DNA of 43,681 nt from Planctomycetota bacterium (GCA_029259725.1 JAJDER010000015.1:1-43681), one strand, 5' to 3'. Positions 23,067-33,135 are shown, numbered from the stretch's first letter. Notes: generated from the letters alone by a model not told the origin. A program made the numbers and translations.

Positions 23067-26000
23067 TCACCCCGCCCCGCTCGACGCCAGCAGCGCGATC
23101 AACGCCGCTGCCCGCTCCCCCTCTCCCAACGCCTCATCCGCTCGCACCGCCGCTGCAATCTCCGCCGCCGTCTCCCCCGCCTCCAGCCGCTCCGCGATCC
23201 GCGCACCCCACACCTCCAGCCACGCCTCGTGCTCCACACGCTCGGCGTGCCGCACCCGGGCCGGCACCGAGTCCCAGAGCCGCACCGTGCCGTCGCCCGA
23301 CGACGTGACCAACCGTGTCCCGTCCGGGCTGAAGCTCACCGAGTGCACGTAGTCCTCGTGGCCCTGGAGCACGAGCAGCTCCTGCCCGCGCTCGACGTCC
23401 CAGAGACGCACCGTGCCGTCCCGGCTCGCGCTCGCCAGCCGCTGGCCGTCGGGACTGAAGTCCAGCGAGTACACGATCTGCCCGTGTCCCCGCAACACCG
23501 CCAGCTCGCGCCCGTCCCGCACATCCCACAGCCGCACCACGCCCTCGGTGTCTCCCGTCGCGATCAGGCTCCCGTCGGGGGACTCGGCCACGGTGATGGC
23601 GTCCGTGATCACGGCCGGCGGAGACGGCGCCTCCGATCGAGCGAGCAACGCGCCGTGTTCGAGGTCGAGGATCTCGAAGCCGCCGTCGCGCCCGAGGATC
23701 ATCGTCGAGCCGTCACGCCCCAGCCGGTACCTCTGCATCTCGCGCGCTTCCCAGCTCGCCGCCGACCGGACTCCGGGCGACAGACCCCGGAGCGCTCTGC
23801 GGCCGTTCGGGTACGTCCCCGGTTTCCCCTCCCGGGCGGGCAACTCCGTCCGGAGAAGACTCGGGGCCCCGATCGCGCTGTCCCAGGTGGCGACATCCAG
23901 TCCGGAGCCGGCGCACAGTCTCGTGCCGTCCGACGAGAAGCCCAGCAAATGGATGCGCTTCGAGCCAGGGAACGGCAGCCGTGCCACGAGACGGCCGGTC
24001 GCGACGTCCCAGACCGGGACCTCGGGCTCTCCGCCGACGGCAGCGACCAGTCGGCCGTCGTGGCTGAAGACGGCCTCGTACAGGTACCCGGACGAAATGC
24101 CCTCGACGGGGCGCCCCGACTGGACCGACACGTCGAAGATGCGGGCGGCGCCCACCGTGTGGACCAGCAGCCGTCCACCGCCCCGGTCGAAGGCCAACGA
24201 GACGCGCGGCACCGACGGGACCTCCCCCAGACTCAGACCTCGCATCCTGTGGCCCCGGTCCACATCCCACAGGTCGACGCGTTGCGTCGCGCGGGCGGCG
24301 GCCAGCACCGATCCGTCGGGCGAGAAGGCGAGGGCGAAGGAACGATGGCGGTACCCGCCGAGGATCTGTTCCCCGCCTCCCTCCCCCAACTCGAAGAGCT
24401 GGAGGTGGGTCTCCCCCATCAGCGCGACGCGGCGGCCGCCGGCATCGATGGCCACGCCGGCCCCCTTGCCGCCGAGGCGGGTCGGCCCCTCGTCGTCGAA
24501 CACGCCCGACCCGAGCCGAGGGTCCCAGGCGCACCAGGCCACGCGCTCGCCGTCCGCCGGCAGGCGCAGCTTGACGATCTCCTCACTCGTGGCTTCGTGG
24601 GAGGCCAGCGTGTCGCCCGTCGCGACGTCGATCAGGCTCACCGCCGCCAGCGCATCGCGCACGGCGACGCGTGCGCCGTCGCCCGAGAGAGCCAACCCGT
24701 TCAAGCCGCGCTCCAGGGATCGTTGCAGGACCACGACGGGCTCGTCGTCACCCCCGAGGCTCCACACGGTCAGACCCGCCGGCTCGATGAACATCGCCGC
24801 CGCGTGGGAACCGTCCGCCGAGAGAGCAACCTCACCGACTTCAGCGGCGCCCGTCGCCAGCGCCCGCTCCGCACCGGAGGACACGTCCCGCAAGAGGATC
24901 GCGTCATCGGTGACATGGAGCAACAGCGGTCGCCCCGCGGGGTCGAAGGCGACGGCGCCGAGCGGGAGATGCCTGGTCCCGGGGTCGACCTCGATCGACA
25001 TGACGACCGGGTCGAGCGCGTCCGCGAGGTGACCGAACTCCCACCCTCGGTACTCCTCCGGCACGTCCGCCAGGCTCGCGAGCGCCGCGACCGGGTCCTC
25101 GAGCGCCTGGGCCGCGGCGAGACCGGCACGATACCCGGCGAAGCGGGCCTCGGCCTTCTGCTGTGCCTCGGAGAGGCCGAACCAGACGGCGAACCCCAGC
25201 CCGACGAGCAGCGCCACGAAGGCCACGGCGACCCCGGCCACGAGCCCACGGTGCCGCCGCGCGAACTTGCGCACCTGGTAGAGGGTGCTCGGCGGGCGGG
25301 CGAGCACCGGCTCGTGGTGCAGGTGGCGCACGACGTCCGAGGCCAGCTCCAGCGCCGAGGCGTAGCGCCGACCGGGCTCCTTCTCCAGCGCCTTGGAGAC
25401 GATCGTGTCGAGGTCGCCCCGGAAGACGGTGTCGATGGACGCCAGGCGCGTCGGCTCGTCCTCGCGGATGATGCGTGCGGCCTCGGGGATCGACCGGCCG
25501 GACAGCTCGTGCGGCAGCCGACCGGCCAGCAGCTCGAACAGCAGCACGCCGAGGGCGTAGACGTCGCTGCGGGCGTCCACAGCGTGCACGTCGCCGGTCA
25601 CCTGCTCGGGGCTCATGTAGGGCAGGGTGCCGATGAGCTGCCCCGTCGCGGTCTGCAACGAGACGACCAGGCTGTCTTCGTCGACCGAACGCGCGACGCC
25701 GAAGTCGAGGACCTTGGGCTGTCCGACGGTCCGGGCCGAGCCGTCGGCGGTCGTGGTCGCGCTGGCCTCGCGCGTCACGAGGATGTTGTCGGGCTTGAGG
25801 TCGCGGTGCACGACGCCGTTCAGGTGCGCGTGGTGCACCGCGTCGCACACGCGCGCGAAGAGTTCGAGGCGCGCGTTCGTGTCGAGCTGCTGCGCCTCGG
25901 CATGAGCGGTCAACGGCTCGCCCTGGACTAGCTCCATGGCGAAGTAGGGCTGAGGTCCGGCCCCGAGATCGATGGCCCCCGCGTCGTAGATCCGAGCGAT

Positions 26001-26453
26001 CCCGGGATGGGTGAGGCGCCCGAGGACCACGGCCTCACGCTGGAAGCGCTTGACGACATCGCCGGAGACGTAGCCCGGTCGCACCATCTTGAGCGCGACC
26101 CGGCGGCGCGGGTTGTCCTGCTCCGCTTCGTAGACCGCCCCCATGCCCCCGGCGCCCAGCAGGCCCACGATGCGGTACTCGCCGACGCGCTCCGGCAGCG
26201 CGGGCGCGTCGGTGCCCGTCAGCTGATCGGCGGCCCCCGCGAGCAGAGCGGCCGCTTCCCCGGTCCGCGGCTCGAGCAGGCCGTCGTCAACCTCGGCCTC
26301 GGCCAGCAGGGACTCGACCTCCGCGCGCAGGGCCGGGTCGCCGTCACAGGCCCGGTCCAGGTGGACAGCGCGTTCCGCCGGCCCGAGGTGGCGCACCTCG
26401 CCGAGCAGCGCTTTCACACGGCGGAAGGGGACCTGGGTCACGCGCACTCCCAT
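23067..26453 (-). CDS. PknB-type Ser/Thr kinase with WD40 sensor domain
   Basis: 1128 residues from ATG 26453. A GTG at 26441 has GGGAG five bases before it and may be the true start. The N-terminal region (to ~86) with ERAVHLDRACDGDPALRAEVESLL is the helical segment usual in planctomycete kinases. The kinase domain (about 92-380) has GAGGMGAVYEAE, Lys122, HRDLKPDN (216-223), DFG (250-252) and YMSPEQ, all intact. One span lies at about 403-427. The remaining ~700 residues form WD40 blades, clearest at the end (SLDFSPDGQRLASASRDG, VSFSPDGTRLVTSSGDG). The kinase should face the cytoplasm and the propeller the outside, so an envelope signal receptor is likely. TAGAAT lies 25 nt before the ATG. 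Confidence 0.93.
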   Translation of the reverse strand: MGVRVTQVPFRRVKALLGEVRHLGPAERAVHLDRACDGDPALRAEVESLLAEAEVDDGLLEPRTGEAAALLAGAADQLTGTDAPALPERVGEYRIVGLLGAGGMGAVYEAEQDNPRRRVALKMVRPGYVSGDVVKRFQREAVVLGRLTHPGIARIYDAGAIDLGAGPQPYFAMELVQGEPLTAHAEAQQLDTNARLELFARVCDAVHHAHLNGVVHRDLKPDNILVTREASATTTADGSARTVGQPKVLDFGVARSVDEDSLVVSLQTATGQLIGTLPYMSPEQVTGDVHAVDARSDVYALGVLLFELLAGRLPHELSGRSIPEAARIIREDEPTRLASIDTVFRGDLDTIVSKALEKEPGRRYASALELASDVVRHLHHEPVLARPPSTLYQVRKFARRHRGLVAGVAVAFVALLVGLGFAVWFGLSEAQQKAEARFAGYRAGLAAAQALEDPVAALASLADVPEEYRGWEFGHLADALDPVVMSIEVDPGTRHLPLGAVAFDPAGRPLLLHVTDDAILLRDVSSGAERALATGAAEVGEVALSADGSHAAAMFIEPAGLTVWSLGGDDEPVVVLQRSLERGLNGLALSGDGARVAVRDALAAVSLIDVATGDTLASHEATSEEIVKLRLPADGERVAWCAWDPRLGSGVFDDEGPTRLGGKGAGVAIDAGGRRVALMGETHLQLFELGEGGGEQILGGYRHRSFALAFSPDGSVLAAARATQRVDLWDVDRGHRMRGLSLGEVPSVPRVSLAFDRGGGRLLVHTVGAARIFDVSVQSGRPVEGISSGYLYEAVFSHDGRLVAAVGGEPEVPVWDVATGRLVARLPFPGSKRIHLLGFSSDGTRLCAGSGLDVATWDSAIGAPSLLRTELPAREGKPGTYPNGRRALRGLSPGVRSAASWEAREMQRYRLGRDGSTMILGRDGGFEILDLEHGALLARSEAPSPPAVITDAITVAESPDGSLIATGDTEGVVRLWDVRDGRELAVLRGHGQIVYSLDFSPDGQRLASASRDGTVRLWDVERGQELLVLQGHEDYVHSVSFSPDGTRLVTSSGDGTVRLWDSVPARVRHAERVEHEAWLEVWGARIAERLEAGETAAEIAAAVRADEALGEGERAAALIALLASSGAG

Positions 26454-26477
26454 GGTGGCCGGTGGCCAGGGCGCCCG

Positions 26478-26483
26478 ATTCTA
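26478..26483 (-). promoter_or_regulatory. Candidate -10 TAGAAT for the kinase gene
   Basis: GCTAGAAT on the minus strand, with TAGAAT at 26483-26478, 25 nt before ATG 26453 and 37 nt before the alternative GTG at 26441. It is the best TATAAT match among the start-proximal motifs in the window. Confidence 0.38.
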
Positions 26484-26615
26484 GCGAGCTGACCGGCGTC
26501 GCGGTTTTTTCTGGGTGGTCCGGGGGATTCCGACGCCGGATGGAGCGAGGGGGGCGGGTTCCCGGCCGCGGATCGACTGCGGCCGAGCCCCCCGGGCGCA
26601 CCAGGAGGCTCCATC

Positions 26616-29600
26616 GTGTCCTCGCATCCGCTGCAGACCACCGGCCGGACCGTGCTGTCGGTCCTGGTCCTGTCCCTGGCTCTCATCGTTCCTGCGAGCG
26701 CGACCGCGCTCGACGGCGAGGTCCCCACGCACGTGGCCGGGCTGCATCACGCGCTCGGCCAGCGCATCGCCGCGATCGAGGCCCTGCCCGAGCCGACGAA
26801 GACCGAGCTCAAGGAGTCCAAGTCGCTGGCGAAGGCCCGGGACCATCTCGAGCAGTACCTCGGCGACGACGACAAGCAGGACCTCAAGCGGCTCGTCGTG
26901 GCGGCCTCGGCCGTGGTCAAGGCGAAGTCGCCCGACGGCGCCATCCAGCTGAAGGTGGAGGAGATCCGCGACCGGCTCGACCAGCTCGGGCTCACGTTGC
27001 GGCAGTCGGCCCTCGGTCTCGTGGACCTGGTCGAGCACGAGAAGACCGGCATCAAGGTCGGCAAGACCGTCGACAAGGCGGACACGCTGCGTGAGAAGGG
27101 CTTGGCGCAGTGGCCGGGCCACCACGGCAAGGGCGCCAAGGTGCTCTCCAAGGCCGTGAACAAGTACCGCGCCGCGCTGAGCCAGGGCTTCAAGAAGCAG
27201 GTCAAGGAGGCCACCAAGCTCCCCAACGACGCGCGCCCCACCGGCCTGACCGTGCTCACCGGCGACCCCCAGGTCCACCACCCGTTCAAGGTGCTGGTGG
27301 CGACCGAGCTGGCCGAGCCCGCGCAGGAGCTGTCGATCGCGCTGCGCGCCTTCTTCGCCGAGGACGTGGACGGCCCCCCCGACACGCCGGTGCGGGATGC
27401 GGTGCTCGGCGTCCACACGCTGCACGACGTGCCCGCCGGCCCGCGCCAGGACGAGCTCGAGTTCCGCATCCCGATCATGCGTGATGAGACGATCCTCACG
27501 CGCGACGACCTGGGCGACATCGGCTGGTCCATCGACGTCTCCGGCACGACCGCCGTGTCCGGCGCCCACTCGGGCAACCAGGCCATCGTGTTCGAGCGCG
27601 ACGACGGTGGCCCGGGCGCCTGGGGCGAGGTGGCCACGCTGCTGCCGCCGAGCGGACTGGCGTCGTTCTTCGGCCGCGACGTCTCCATCCACGGCGACAC
27701 GATCGTGGTCGGTGCGAGCAACGACGACACGCTGGGCACCGACGTGGGCGCGGCGCACATCTACGAGCGCAACCAGGGCGGCCCCGGGAACTGGGGCTTC
27801 GTGAAGACGCTCTACCCGGACGACCCGCCCGGCGGCGAGATGCTGTTCGGTGCCTCGGTGGCCATCGACACCGACACGATCGTCGTGGGCGCCTACCGGG
27901 AGATCGCCTCCAACGGCCAGCTCTCCGCCGGCGCGGCCTACATCTACCGGCGCAACAAGGACGGCCCCGAGGCCTGGGGGCAGGCGGCGCGACTGCAGAA
28001 CCCGACGCCCGCCAGCGCGCCGTTCGAGGACTTCGGCTACGACGTGGCCATCGACGGGAGCACCGTGGTGGTCAGCGCCATCGGCGTCGACAACTTCACC
28101 GGTGAGGCCCACGTCTTCGGTAAGGACGTCGGCGGCGTCAACAACTGGGGTCACGTCCAGGCGCTCCCCGCTCCGGGAGACCTCGAGGAGTTCACCACCT
28201 TCGGAGAGAAGATCGACTTCGACGGGGAGACGATCGTCGTCGGGGCCTACAACGACACGTGGCAGGGCCTGGCGTCCGCCGGCACCGTCCACGTCTGGGA
28301 ACAACAGGGACCGACCTGGCTCCGCATCGCGGTTCTCGACGCGGGTCCCGACCTGCTGACGTCGAACTTCTTCGGGCGCTGGCTCGCCGTCGAGGGTGAA
28401 CTCATCATCGCCGGCGGCTCCGGTGCCCCGGGGGCGGACGGCGCCGCCGTGTTCCTGCGCACCGAGCCCATCCCGGGCGACCCGGAGTGGGACTGGCTCA
28501 TGAAGCTGGAGGACAAGAGCGGGGAGGTCCTCGAGGGCGGATTCAGCCCGGGTGTCGCCGCCATGGACGGCGACACGATCGTCGTCGGCAACAACACCGA
28601 TGACGTGGTCCACTTCCTGACCGGCATGGAGCGCATCGAACCCGGGGACTGGTACATCGCGGTGGAGACCGATCCGCACGGCCGGATGCTCGAGACGCTG
28701 GCCGAGGACAGCGAGGACAACAACCTCCTCATCGACGACGACGCGACCGGGATCCTGGGCGACAAGATCAACGCGCCCAACGTGATCCTGGAGTCCGTCG
28801 AGCTCAGCCCACACAAGATGTTCGTGGACACCGACGGCACGTCCGTCGTCCCCATGAGCCTCAACGCCCGGATCTCGATGACGGGCAAGCACGACGGCCC
28901 GCTCCCGGGTGTCGTGTTGCGGGGCTTCGCTTCGATGCTGGTGGACGTCGGCAGCGCACCCCAACCCGTCGTGCAGACCGGCTTCTTCGAACCCGTGCCG
29001 AATCTCCAGGTGGAGAACCTGCAGCTCCCGCCGCTGGTCGTGAACGACCCGCTCGACATCCACGTCGACTTCCTGCTGGAGCTGCCGCCCGAGACACCGC
29101 TCGTGGACGTCGGCAACTACGTCGCCGACTTCACCTTCTTCGTCGAGAAGGCCGGACAGTACGAGCCCGAGGGCGACGACGACCAGCTCTCGATCGACGA
29201 CTTCCCCTACAACGTCATCCCGATCGACGACTGCTCGTACACCCAGTCGTTCGTGACCAGTCTCGGGCCCGACGAGGTACGCGGGACCATCGACATGGCG
29301 GCGCACCTCGAGATCGTCGGGAGCAAGGCCGACCTCGATCCCACGACTCCCGTCCTCTTCGCGGGCAGCGAGGCGGAGGCCGGGATGGTGGCCACCGTCT
29401 TCGGGGTCGGGAGCGTGGACTTCTTCGGCGTCTCGGCCGACCTGATCGAGGCCGGCGCCGTGCTCGAGCGCGACCCGATCCAGGACTACGGCTTCCTGGC
29501 CGCCGACCTGGTCTTCCAGGAGCCGCTCACCGGCAAGTCCTTCGTGCTCTATGCGTTCGGGCCGTATGACAGCGTCGACCTGCAACAGGACGGGCTGAAC

Positions 29601-30308
29601 TTCCCGGACGGCGTGAGCGAGTGCGACGGCGGCTTCTGCTTCGAGAAGACCTTCGACGTCGACAAGAGCTTCGAGAAGGAGGCGGTCTTCCTCGTGAGCG
29701 GCATCCCCGTCACGGTGACGGGCACGGTCGAGGGCGCGATCGGCATCGACATCACGGCCCAGGCCAACGACGAGTTGAGCCTGGAGGTCGAGCCGTTCCT
29801 GGAGACCTCGGCCTCCGCCCGTGCCGAGGTCGGCGTGTGCGACTTCGAGTTCGACGACCCCACCGGGCTGACCGACTTCCTCGGCTTCAGCTTCTCCGGC
29901 GGTGGCTGCGTCGGCGCCGACGGCGAGATCACGCTCATCGACGACCGCTTCCGCGCCAAGGTCGGCGTCGGCATGAGCGTGGTCGAGGGCATCGACGGGC
30001 TCGGCATGGCCGCCACCAGCATCGACACGGCCATGTGCTTCCACGTCTCGAATGACCTCGACATGCTGCACGGCGAGCTCACCGCCTTCGCCGTCTGGAC
30101 CACGCCGGCCTGGTGCAGCAGCTTCATCGGGATCCCCTACCCCTGCGGGACGAAGGCCCACAAGGCGGAGATCGACATCGTGAGCTGGCACGGCTTCAGC
30201 TTCGACCACGTGCTCATCGACGAGACGCACCCGCTGTGCTGCGTGCCCGTCGTCGGCCTGCCCATCTGCCCGCCGGAAGGCACCAGCGTCTGCAGCCTGG
30301 ACGACTGA
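26616..30308 (+). CDS. Exported FG-GAP propeller protein, 1230 residues
   Basis: GTG 26616 is chosen because AGGAGG lies eight bases before it. The signal peptide is TVLSVLVLSLALIVPASATA. Residues ~35-200 are charged and helical (ALPEPTKTELKESKSLAKAR), perhaps a coiled coil. A Lys-rich segment precedes FG-GAP_2 type blades from ~290 to 660: WSIDVSGTTAVSGAHSG, FGRDVSIHGDTIVVGASN, FGASVAIDTDTIVVGAY and FGYDVAIDGSTVVVSA. Blades of this type make integrin-like propellers. The C-terminal ~550 residues are beta-rich with many cysteines near the end (WCSSFIGIPYPC, LCCVPVVGLPIC), probably disulfides, so an exported location fits. Unlike the other giants here it lacks the shared C-terminal module. The HEAT-like gene follows 26 nt later. 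Confidence 0.85.
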   Translation: MSSHPLQTTGRTVLSVLVLSLALIVPASATALDGEVPTHVAGLHHALGQRIAAIEALPEPTKTELKESKSLAKARDHLEQYLGDDDKQDLKRLVVAASAVVKAKSPDGAIQLKVEEIRDRLDQLGLTLRQSALGLVDLVEHEKTGIKVGKTVDKADTLREKGLAQWPGHHGKGAKVLSKAVNKYRAALSQGFKKQVKEATKLPNDARPTGLTVLTGDPQVHHPFKVLVATELAEPAQELSIALRAFFAEDVDGPPDTPVRDAVLGVHTLHDVPAGPRQDELEFRIPIMRDETILTRDDLGDIGWSIDVSGTTAVSGAHSGNQAIVFERDDGGPGAWGEVATLLPPSGLASFFGRDVSIHGDTIVVGASNDDTLGTDVGAAHIYERNQGGPGNWGFVKTLYPDDPPGGEMLFGASVAIDTDTIVVGAYREIASNGQLSAGAAYIYRRNKDGPEAWGQAARLQNPTPASAPFEDFGYDVAIDGSTVVVSAIGVDNFTGEAHVFGKDVGGVNNWGHVQALPAPGDLEEFTTFGEKIDFDGETIVVGAYNDTWQGLASAGTVHVWEQQGPTWLRIAVLDAGPDLLTSNFFGRWLAVEGELIIAGGSGAPGADGAAVFLRTEPIPGDPEWDWLMKLEDKSGEVLEGGFSPGVAAMDGDTIVVGNNTDDVVHFLTGMERIEPGDWYIAVETDPHGRMLETLAEDSEDNNLLIDDDATGILGDKINAPNVILESVELSPHKMFVDTDGTSVVPMSLNARISMTGKHDGPLPGVVLRGFASMLVDVGSAPQPVVQTGFFEPVPNLQVENLQLPPLVVNDPLDIHVDFLLELPPETPLVDVGNYVADFTFFVEKAGQYEPEGDDDQLSIDDFPYNVIPIDDCSYTQSFVTSLGPDEVRGTIDMAAHLEIVGSKADLDPTTPVLFAGSEAEAGMVATVFGVGSVDFFGVSADLIEAGAVLERDPIQDYGFLAADLVFQEPLTGKSFVLYAFGPYDSVDLQQDGLNFPDGVSECDGGFCFEKTFDVDKSFEKEAVFLVSGIPVTVTGTVEGAIGIDITAQANDELSLEVEPFLETSASARAEVGVCDFEFDDPTGLTDFLGFSFSGGGCVGADGEITLIDDRFRAKVGVGMSVVEGIDGLGMAATSIDTAMCFHVSNDLDMLHGELTAFAVWTTPAWCSSFIGIPYPCGTKAHKAEIDIVSWHGFSFDHVLIDETHPLCCVPVVGLPICPPEGTSVCSLDD

Positions 30309-30334
30309 GAGACGACCGAGAAAGGAACAGAACG

Positions 30335-31342
30335 ATGAAGACGATCACCTCGAGGGCCCTGCTCGCCGTCGCGCTGCTCACCACGTTCGCGTGGGGACAG
30401 CAGCCTCAGACCGAGCCGACCCTGTCCGACTTCTCGGCGCGGTTCGAAGCCCGGAGCGGCAACGACCTGGCCCTCTCGCTCGAGTTCGTGAACGCGCTGC
30501 GGGACGACAGCGGCATGGCCTCGGCGGTGCCGGCGCTGCTCCGCGGGGGCGGCGTCTCGACCGACGCCTCGCGGACCATGCTCCACTCGCTCGAGCGCGC
30601 CGGGACGTCGGCCGCCCAGCGCGCGCTGGTCACCGTGTTCAGCGACCCGGCCCAACGCCACCTCGACCGCCTCCGCGCCGTCGTGGCGGCAGGCGGCGTG
30701 GCTGCCCCCACCAAGGAGACGCTCGACGGACTCTGGGGCGCCGCGAACCAGCGCCACGACCCACAGGCCGTCGACGTGGCCAACACCGCCCTGCTCGCCA
30801 TCGGCGTCGTGGGCTCCACCTACCGCGACCTGCAGCCCAAGTCCTACCCGGCGGTGCGCGACTCGCTCGTGGGCAGCCTGGGCATGGCGGCCGACCCGAT
30901 CGAACGCTCCATGCTGCTCAAGGCCCTCGGCAACCTGCACGACCCGGTCGTGGGCTTCGACGCCAACGTCTACCTGTTCGACAGCTCGGCCACCGTGCGC
31001 GCCTCGGCCGCCGATGCGCTGGGCTTCATGGGCGCCGAGGATTCACGTGACCTCATGCTCTCCGTCCTCGTCGACGAGCCGCGGGGCGTCGTGCGCGCCG
31101 CCCTCGTCGAGGGGCTCAGCTCCCTGACGGCCGACGCCGGGGCGCTGGGCATCGTGCACGAGGTCATCCTCGACGAGGCCCACCCCGGAGCCCGTGCGCA
31201 CATGGCCGCCTACCTGGGCGAGCACCTGGACCTGATCCCCGAGGCCCGCGAGACGCTCGAGGCGATGATGCGCACCGACCCGTCCAACCGCATCCGGATC
31301 CTGGCGGCGTCGACCCTGTCGCACCCACCCGTCGGAGGCTGA
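30335..31342 (+). CDS. Exported HEAT-repeat-like protein
   Basis: 335 residues from ATG 30335 with AAGGAA before it. The signal peptide is LLAVALLTTFAWG-QQ. Most of the rest is alpha-helical, with HEAT-like pairs such as SATVRASAADALGFMG, RGVVRAALVEGLSSL and NRIRILAASTL. HEAT solenoids bind other proteins. The gene sits 26 nt after the FG-GAP gene in the same direction, so the two are probably co-transcribed and may work together outside the cytoplasm. No enzyme motif is visible. Confidence 0.85.
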   Translation: MKTITSRALLAVALLTTFAWGQQPQTEPTLSDFSARFEARSGNDLALSLEFVNALRDDSGMASAVPALLRGGGVSTDASRTMLHSLERAGTSAAQRALVTVFSDPAQRHLDRLRAVVAAGGVAAPTKETLDGLWGAANQRHDPQAVDVANTALLAIGVVGSTYRDLQPKSYPAVRDSLVGSLGMAADPIERSMLLKALGNLHDPVVGFDANVYLFDSSATVRASAADALGFMGAEDSRDLMLSVLVDEPRGVVRAALVEGLSSLTADAGALGIVHEVILDEAHPGARAHMAAYLGEHLDLIPEARETLEAMMRTDPSNRIRILAASTLSHPPVGG

Positions 31343-31354
31343 GCCGGCAGCGCG

Positions 31355-31879
31355 TCAGTCGCCGTTCGACGCCCGCAGCTCCCGCCCCAGCCAGAGCCGC
31401 GCCGCGTACCAATCGTTGTCCACGGTGCCGGTCGACACGCCGAGGTGCGTGGCCGTCTCCTCAATCGTCAGGCCGCCGAAGAAGCGCAGCTCGACGACCT
31501 TCACGGCGCGTGCGTCGTGCTGCTCGAGGCGCTGCAGCAGGTCGTCCAGCTCGACCAGGTCGAGCTCCCGAGCGCCGCCGTTCACGAGCGGCTCGTCCAG
31601 GGTCACGCGCTTCCACTCGCCACCGCCGCGCCGGACGCGGTCGCGCTTGCGCGCGTGGTCGACGAGCACGCGTCGCATGGCCTGGGCTGCCAGCGCCAGG
31701 AAGTGCTCGCGGTCCACGGCCGCCCGGTCGCGCAGCCGCATCCAGGCCTCGTTGACCAGCGCCGTCGCCTGGAGCGTGTGCCCGCGGCGCTCCCCCGCCA
31801 GATAGTGCCCGGCCAGTCGGTGCAGTTCGGCGTACACCTCGTCGAGGATTTCGTCGCCATGGCGGGGGGCATCATCCAT
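31355..31879 (-). CDS. ECF-type sigma factor
   Basis: 174 residues from ATG 31879. Region 2 is seen in LVNEAWMRLRD and HFLALAAQAMRRVLVDHARKRDR, the pattern of the ECF group common in Planctomycetes and Acidobacteria and often found with Ser/Thr kinases. Region 4 is VVELRFFGGLTIEETATHLGVSTGTVDNDW, a helix-turn-helix that binds the -35 element. No anti-sigma gene is adjacent. The nearest candidate upstream signal is the WD40 kinase, ~5 kb away. A TAGACT hexamer ends only 7 nt before the ATG and there is no Shine-Dalgarno, so the mRNA may be leaderless. A GTG at 31906 would give 9 more residues. Confidence 0.93.
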   Translation of the reverse strand: MDDAPRHGDEILDEVYAELHRLAGHYLAGERRGHTLQATALVNEAWMRLRDRAAVDREHFLALAAQAMRRVLVDHARKRDRVRRGGGEWKRVTLDEPLVNGGARELDLVELDDLLQRLEQHDARAVKVVELRFFGGLTIEETATHLGVSTGTVDNDWYAARLWLGRELRASNGD

Positions 31880-31886
31880 GACGCCG

Positions 31887-31892
31887 AGTCTA
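31887..31892 (-). promoter_or_regulatory. Candidate -10 TAGACT, possibly leaderless promoter
   Basis: TAGACT at 31892-31887 on the minus strand. A start site 6-8 nt downstream would fall on or beside the ATG of the sigma factor gene. Confidence 0.33.
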
Positions 31893-31975
31893 CTTCCCGC
31901 GCCCACGAACGCATGCGCGACCTGACCCTGGGCTGACCTCGCCCGATCAGCGTCACGCCGTCCAAGGGCGCCACC

Positions 31976-33135
31976 TCACAGCACCCCGACCACCGTCGCA
32001 ACCAACGCCGCGACGCCAAACGCGGCCGGCAGCGTCGCCACCCAGGCCAGCAGGATGCGGCGCAGCGTCGACTTCACGAGACCTCGCGTGCTGGCGCCGA
32101 GCCCGAACAGCGCGCCCGCGGAGACGTGCGTCGTGGAGACCGGCACCCCGACGCGCGAGGCCCCCATCACGAGGGCGGCGGTCACCAGGTTCGCGGTCAG
32201 GCCCTGGCCGGAGTTCATGGGCGTGATCTCGAAGCCCAGCGTGCGGCCGACGCGCAGCGCCTGGGCCAGCGCCCCGATCGCCATGCCGAAGCCCACCCAG
32301 ACCAGGGCTCCCGCCTGGCCCGTGCTGCCGCTCGCCAGCACGATGGCCGCGATCTTCGGCGTGTCGTTGAGGCCGCGCGAGAAGCCGACCCGGCCGGCGC
32401 TCAGGCCGTGCACGGCATCGATGACGCGCTGGGCGCTGATCCCGACGAGCGTGCCGCGGTAACGCGTGACGCACACCGCCGTCTGGCCCAGCGACACCGA
32501 CACCCCAGCCGACCGGGCCAGGGCGAGCGGCCCCACCGGGCCCGCGCCGAGGGGCACTACCGGCGTCACCACGGCGGTCGCTACCGGCACCGCCACCGGA
32601 ACCACCTCCGTACCGATGCAGAGACACGTCTCATGATCGACCCCCGCCCGCCGACGCAGCCGGTTCAGCACGGGGTAGACCAGCGCCACGAGAGCCATCG
32701 CCAGCAAGGGCCCCGCGAGGAGCGGCAGGGCGAAGGACTGGCCGAGGTGGAGCCAGCCCACGCTGGCCGCCCCACCGCGCGCCAGACCGGCGCCCGCGAG
32801 ACCTCCCACCAGCGCGTGGGTCGTGGAGACCGGCAGGCCCCGCAGGGTGGCGGCCATCACGACCACGGCGGCGCCCAGCCCCGTCGCGAGCAGGAAGCCC
32901 GGGTCGCCGACGAGCGTGTCCGCGACGATGCCCCGGCCCGAGAAGGTCCCCAGCAGGTGGCTCGACAGGGTGAGCGCCGTCAGCGATCCGGCCAGCGTGG
33001 TCGCCGTGCCCCAGTACAGGGCCGCGCGCGGACCCAGCGTGCGGGAGCCGAGCAGCGTGGCGGCGCCCTTGAGGTTGTCGTTGGCGCCGTTCGACCAGGC
33101 CAGGAACAGGCCGGCACCAGCAGCTCGGCATTCAT
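31976..33135 (-). CDS. PiT-family inorganic phosphate permease, frameshifted near its start
   Basis: The main frame (31976 to about 33120) encodes about 380 residues of a PiT transporter. It has both family signatures, SNGANDNLKGAATL near the N-terminus and GLNDTPKIAAI in the second half, and the paired GLPVSTTHALVGG / GVPVSTTHVSAGA repeats. Ten or more hydrophobic spans fit an H+ or Na+/phosphate symporter of the inner membrane. No ATG, GTG or TTG exists in this frame before 32866, which would delete the first signature. An ATG at 33135 begins M-N-A-E-L-L-V in another frame and would join perfectly after a single indel around 33115-33122. So this is a recent frameshift, a sequencing error, or a non-standard start. 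Confidence 0.85.

Noticed and set aside
23229..25931. A 900-codon plus-strand frame opposite the kinase/WD40 gene
   Set aside because: It is an antisense shadow; the minus strand has intact kinase motifs and WD40 repeats throughout.
26495..26512. T-run (GGTTTTTTC) as a rho-independent terminator
   Set aside because: It lies between two divergent genes, where no transcript ends, and the preceding bases form only a 3-bp stem.
26481..30230. A 1249-codon open frame on the minus strand opposite the FG-GAP gene
   Set aside because: It exists because high third-position GC in the plus-strand gene removes stops from one antisense frame. The translation is rich in H, R, V and D without domains, and the plus strand has a signal peptide, AGGAGG site and recognisable blades.
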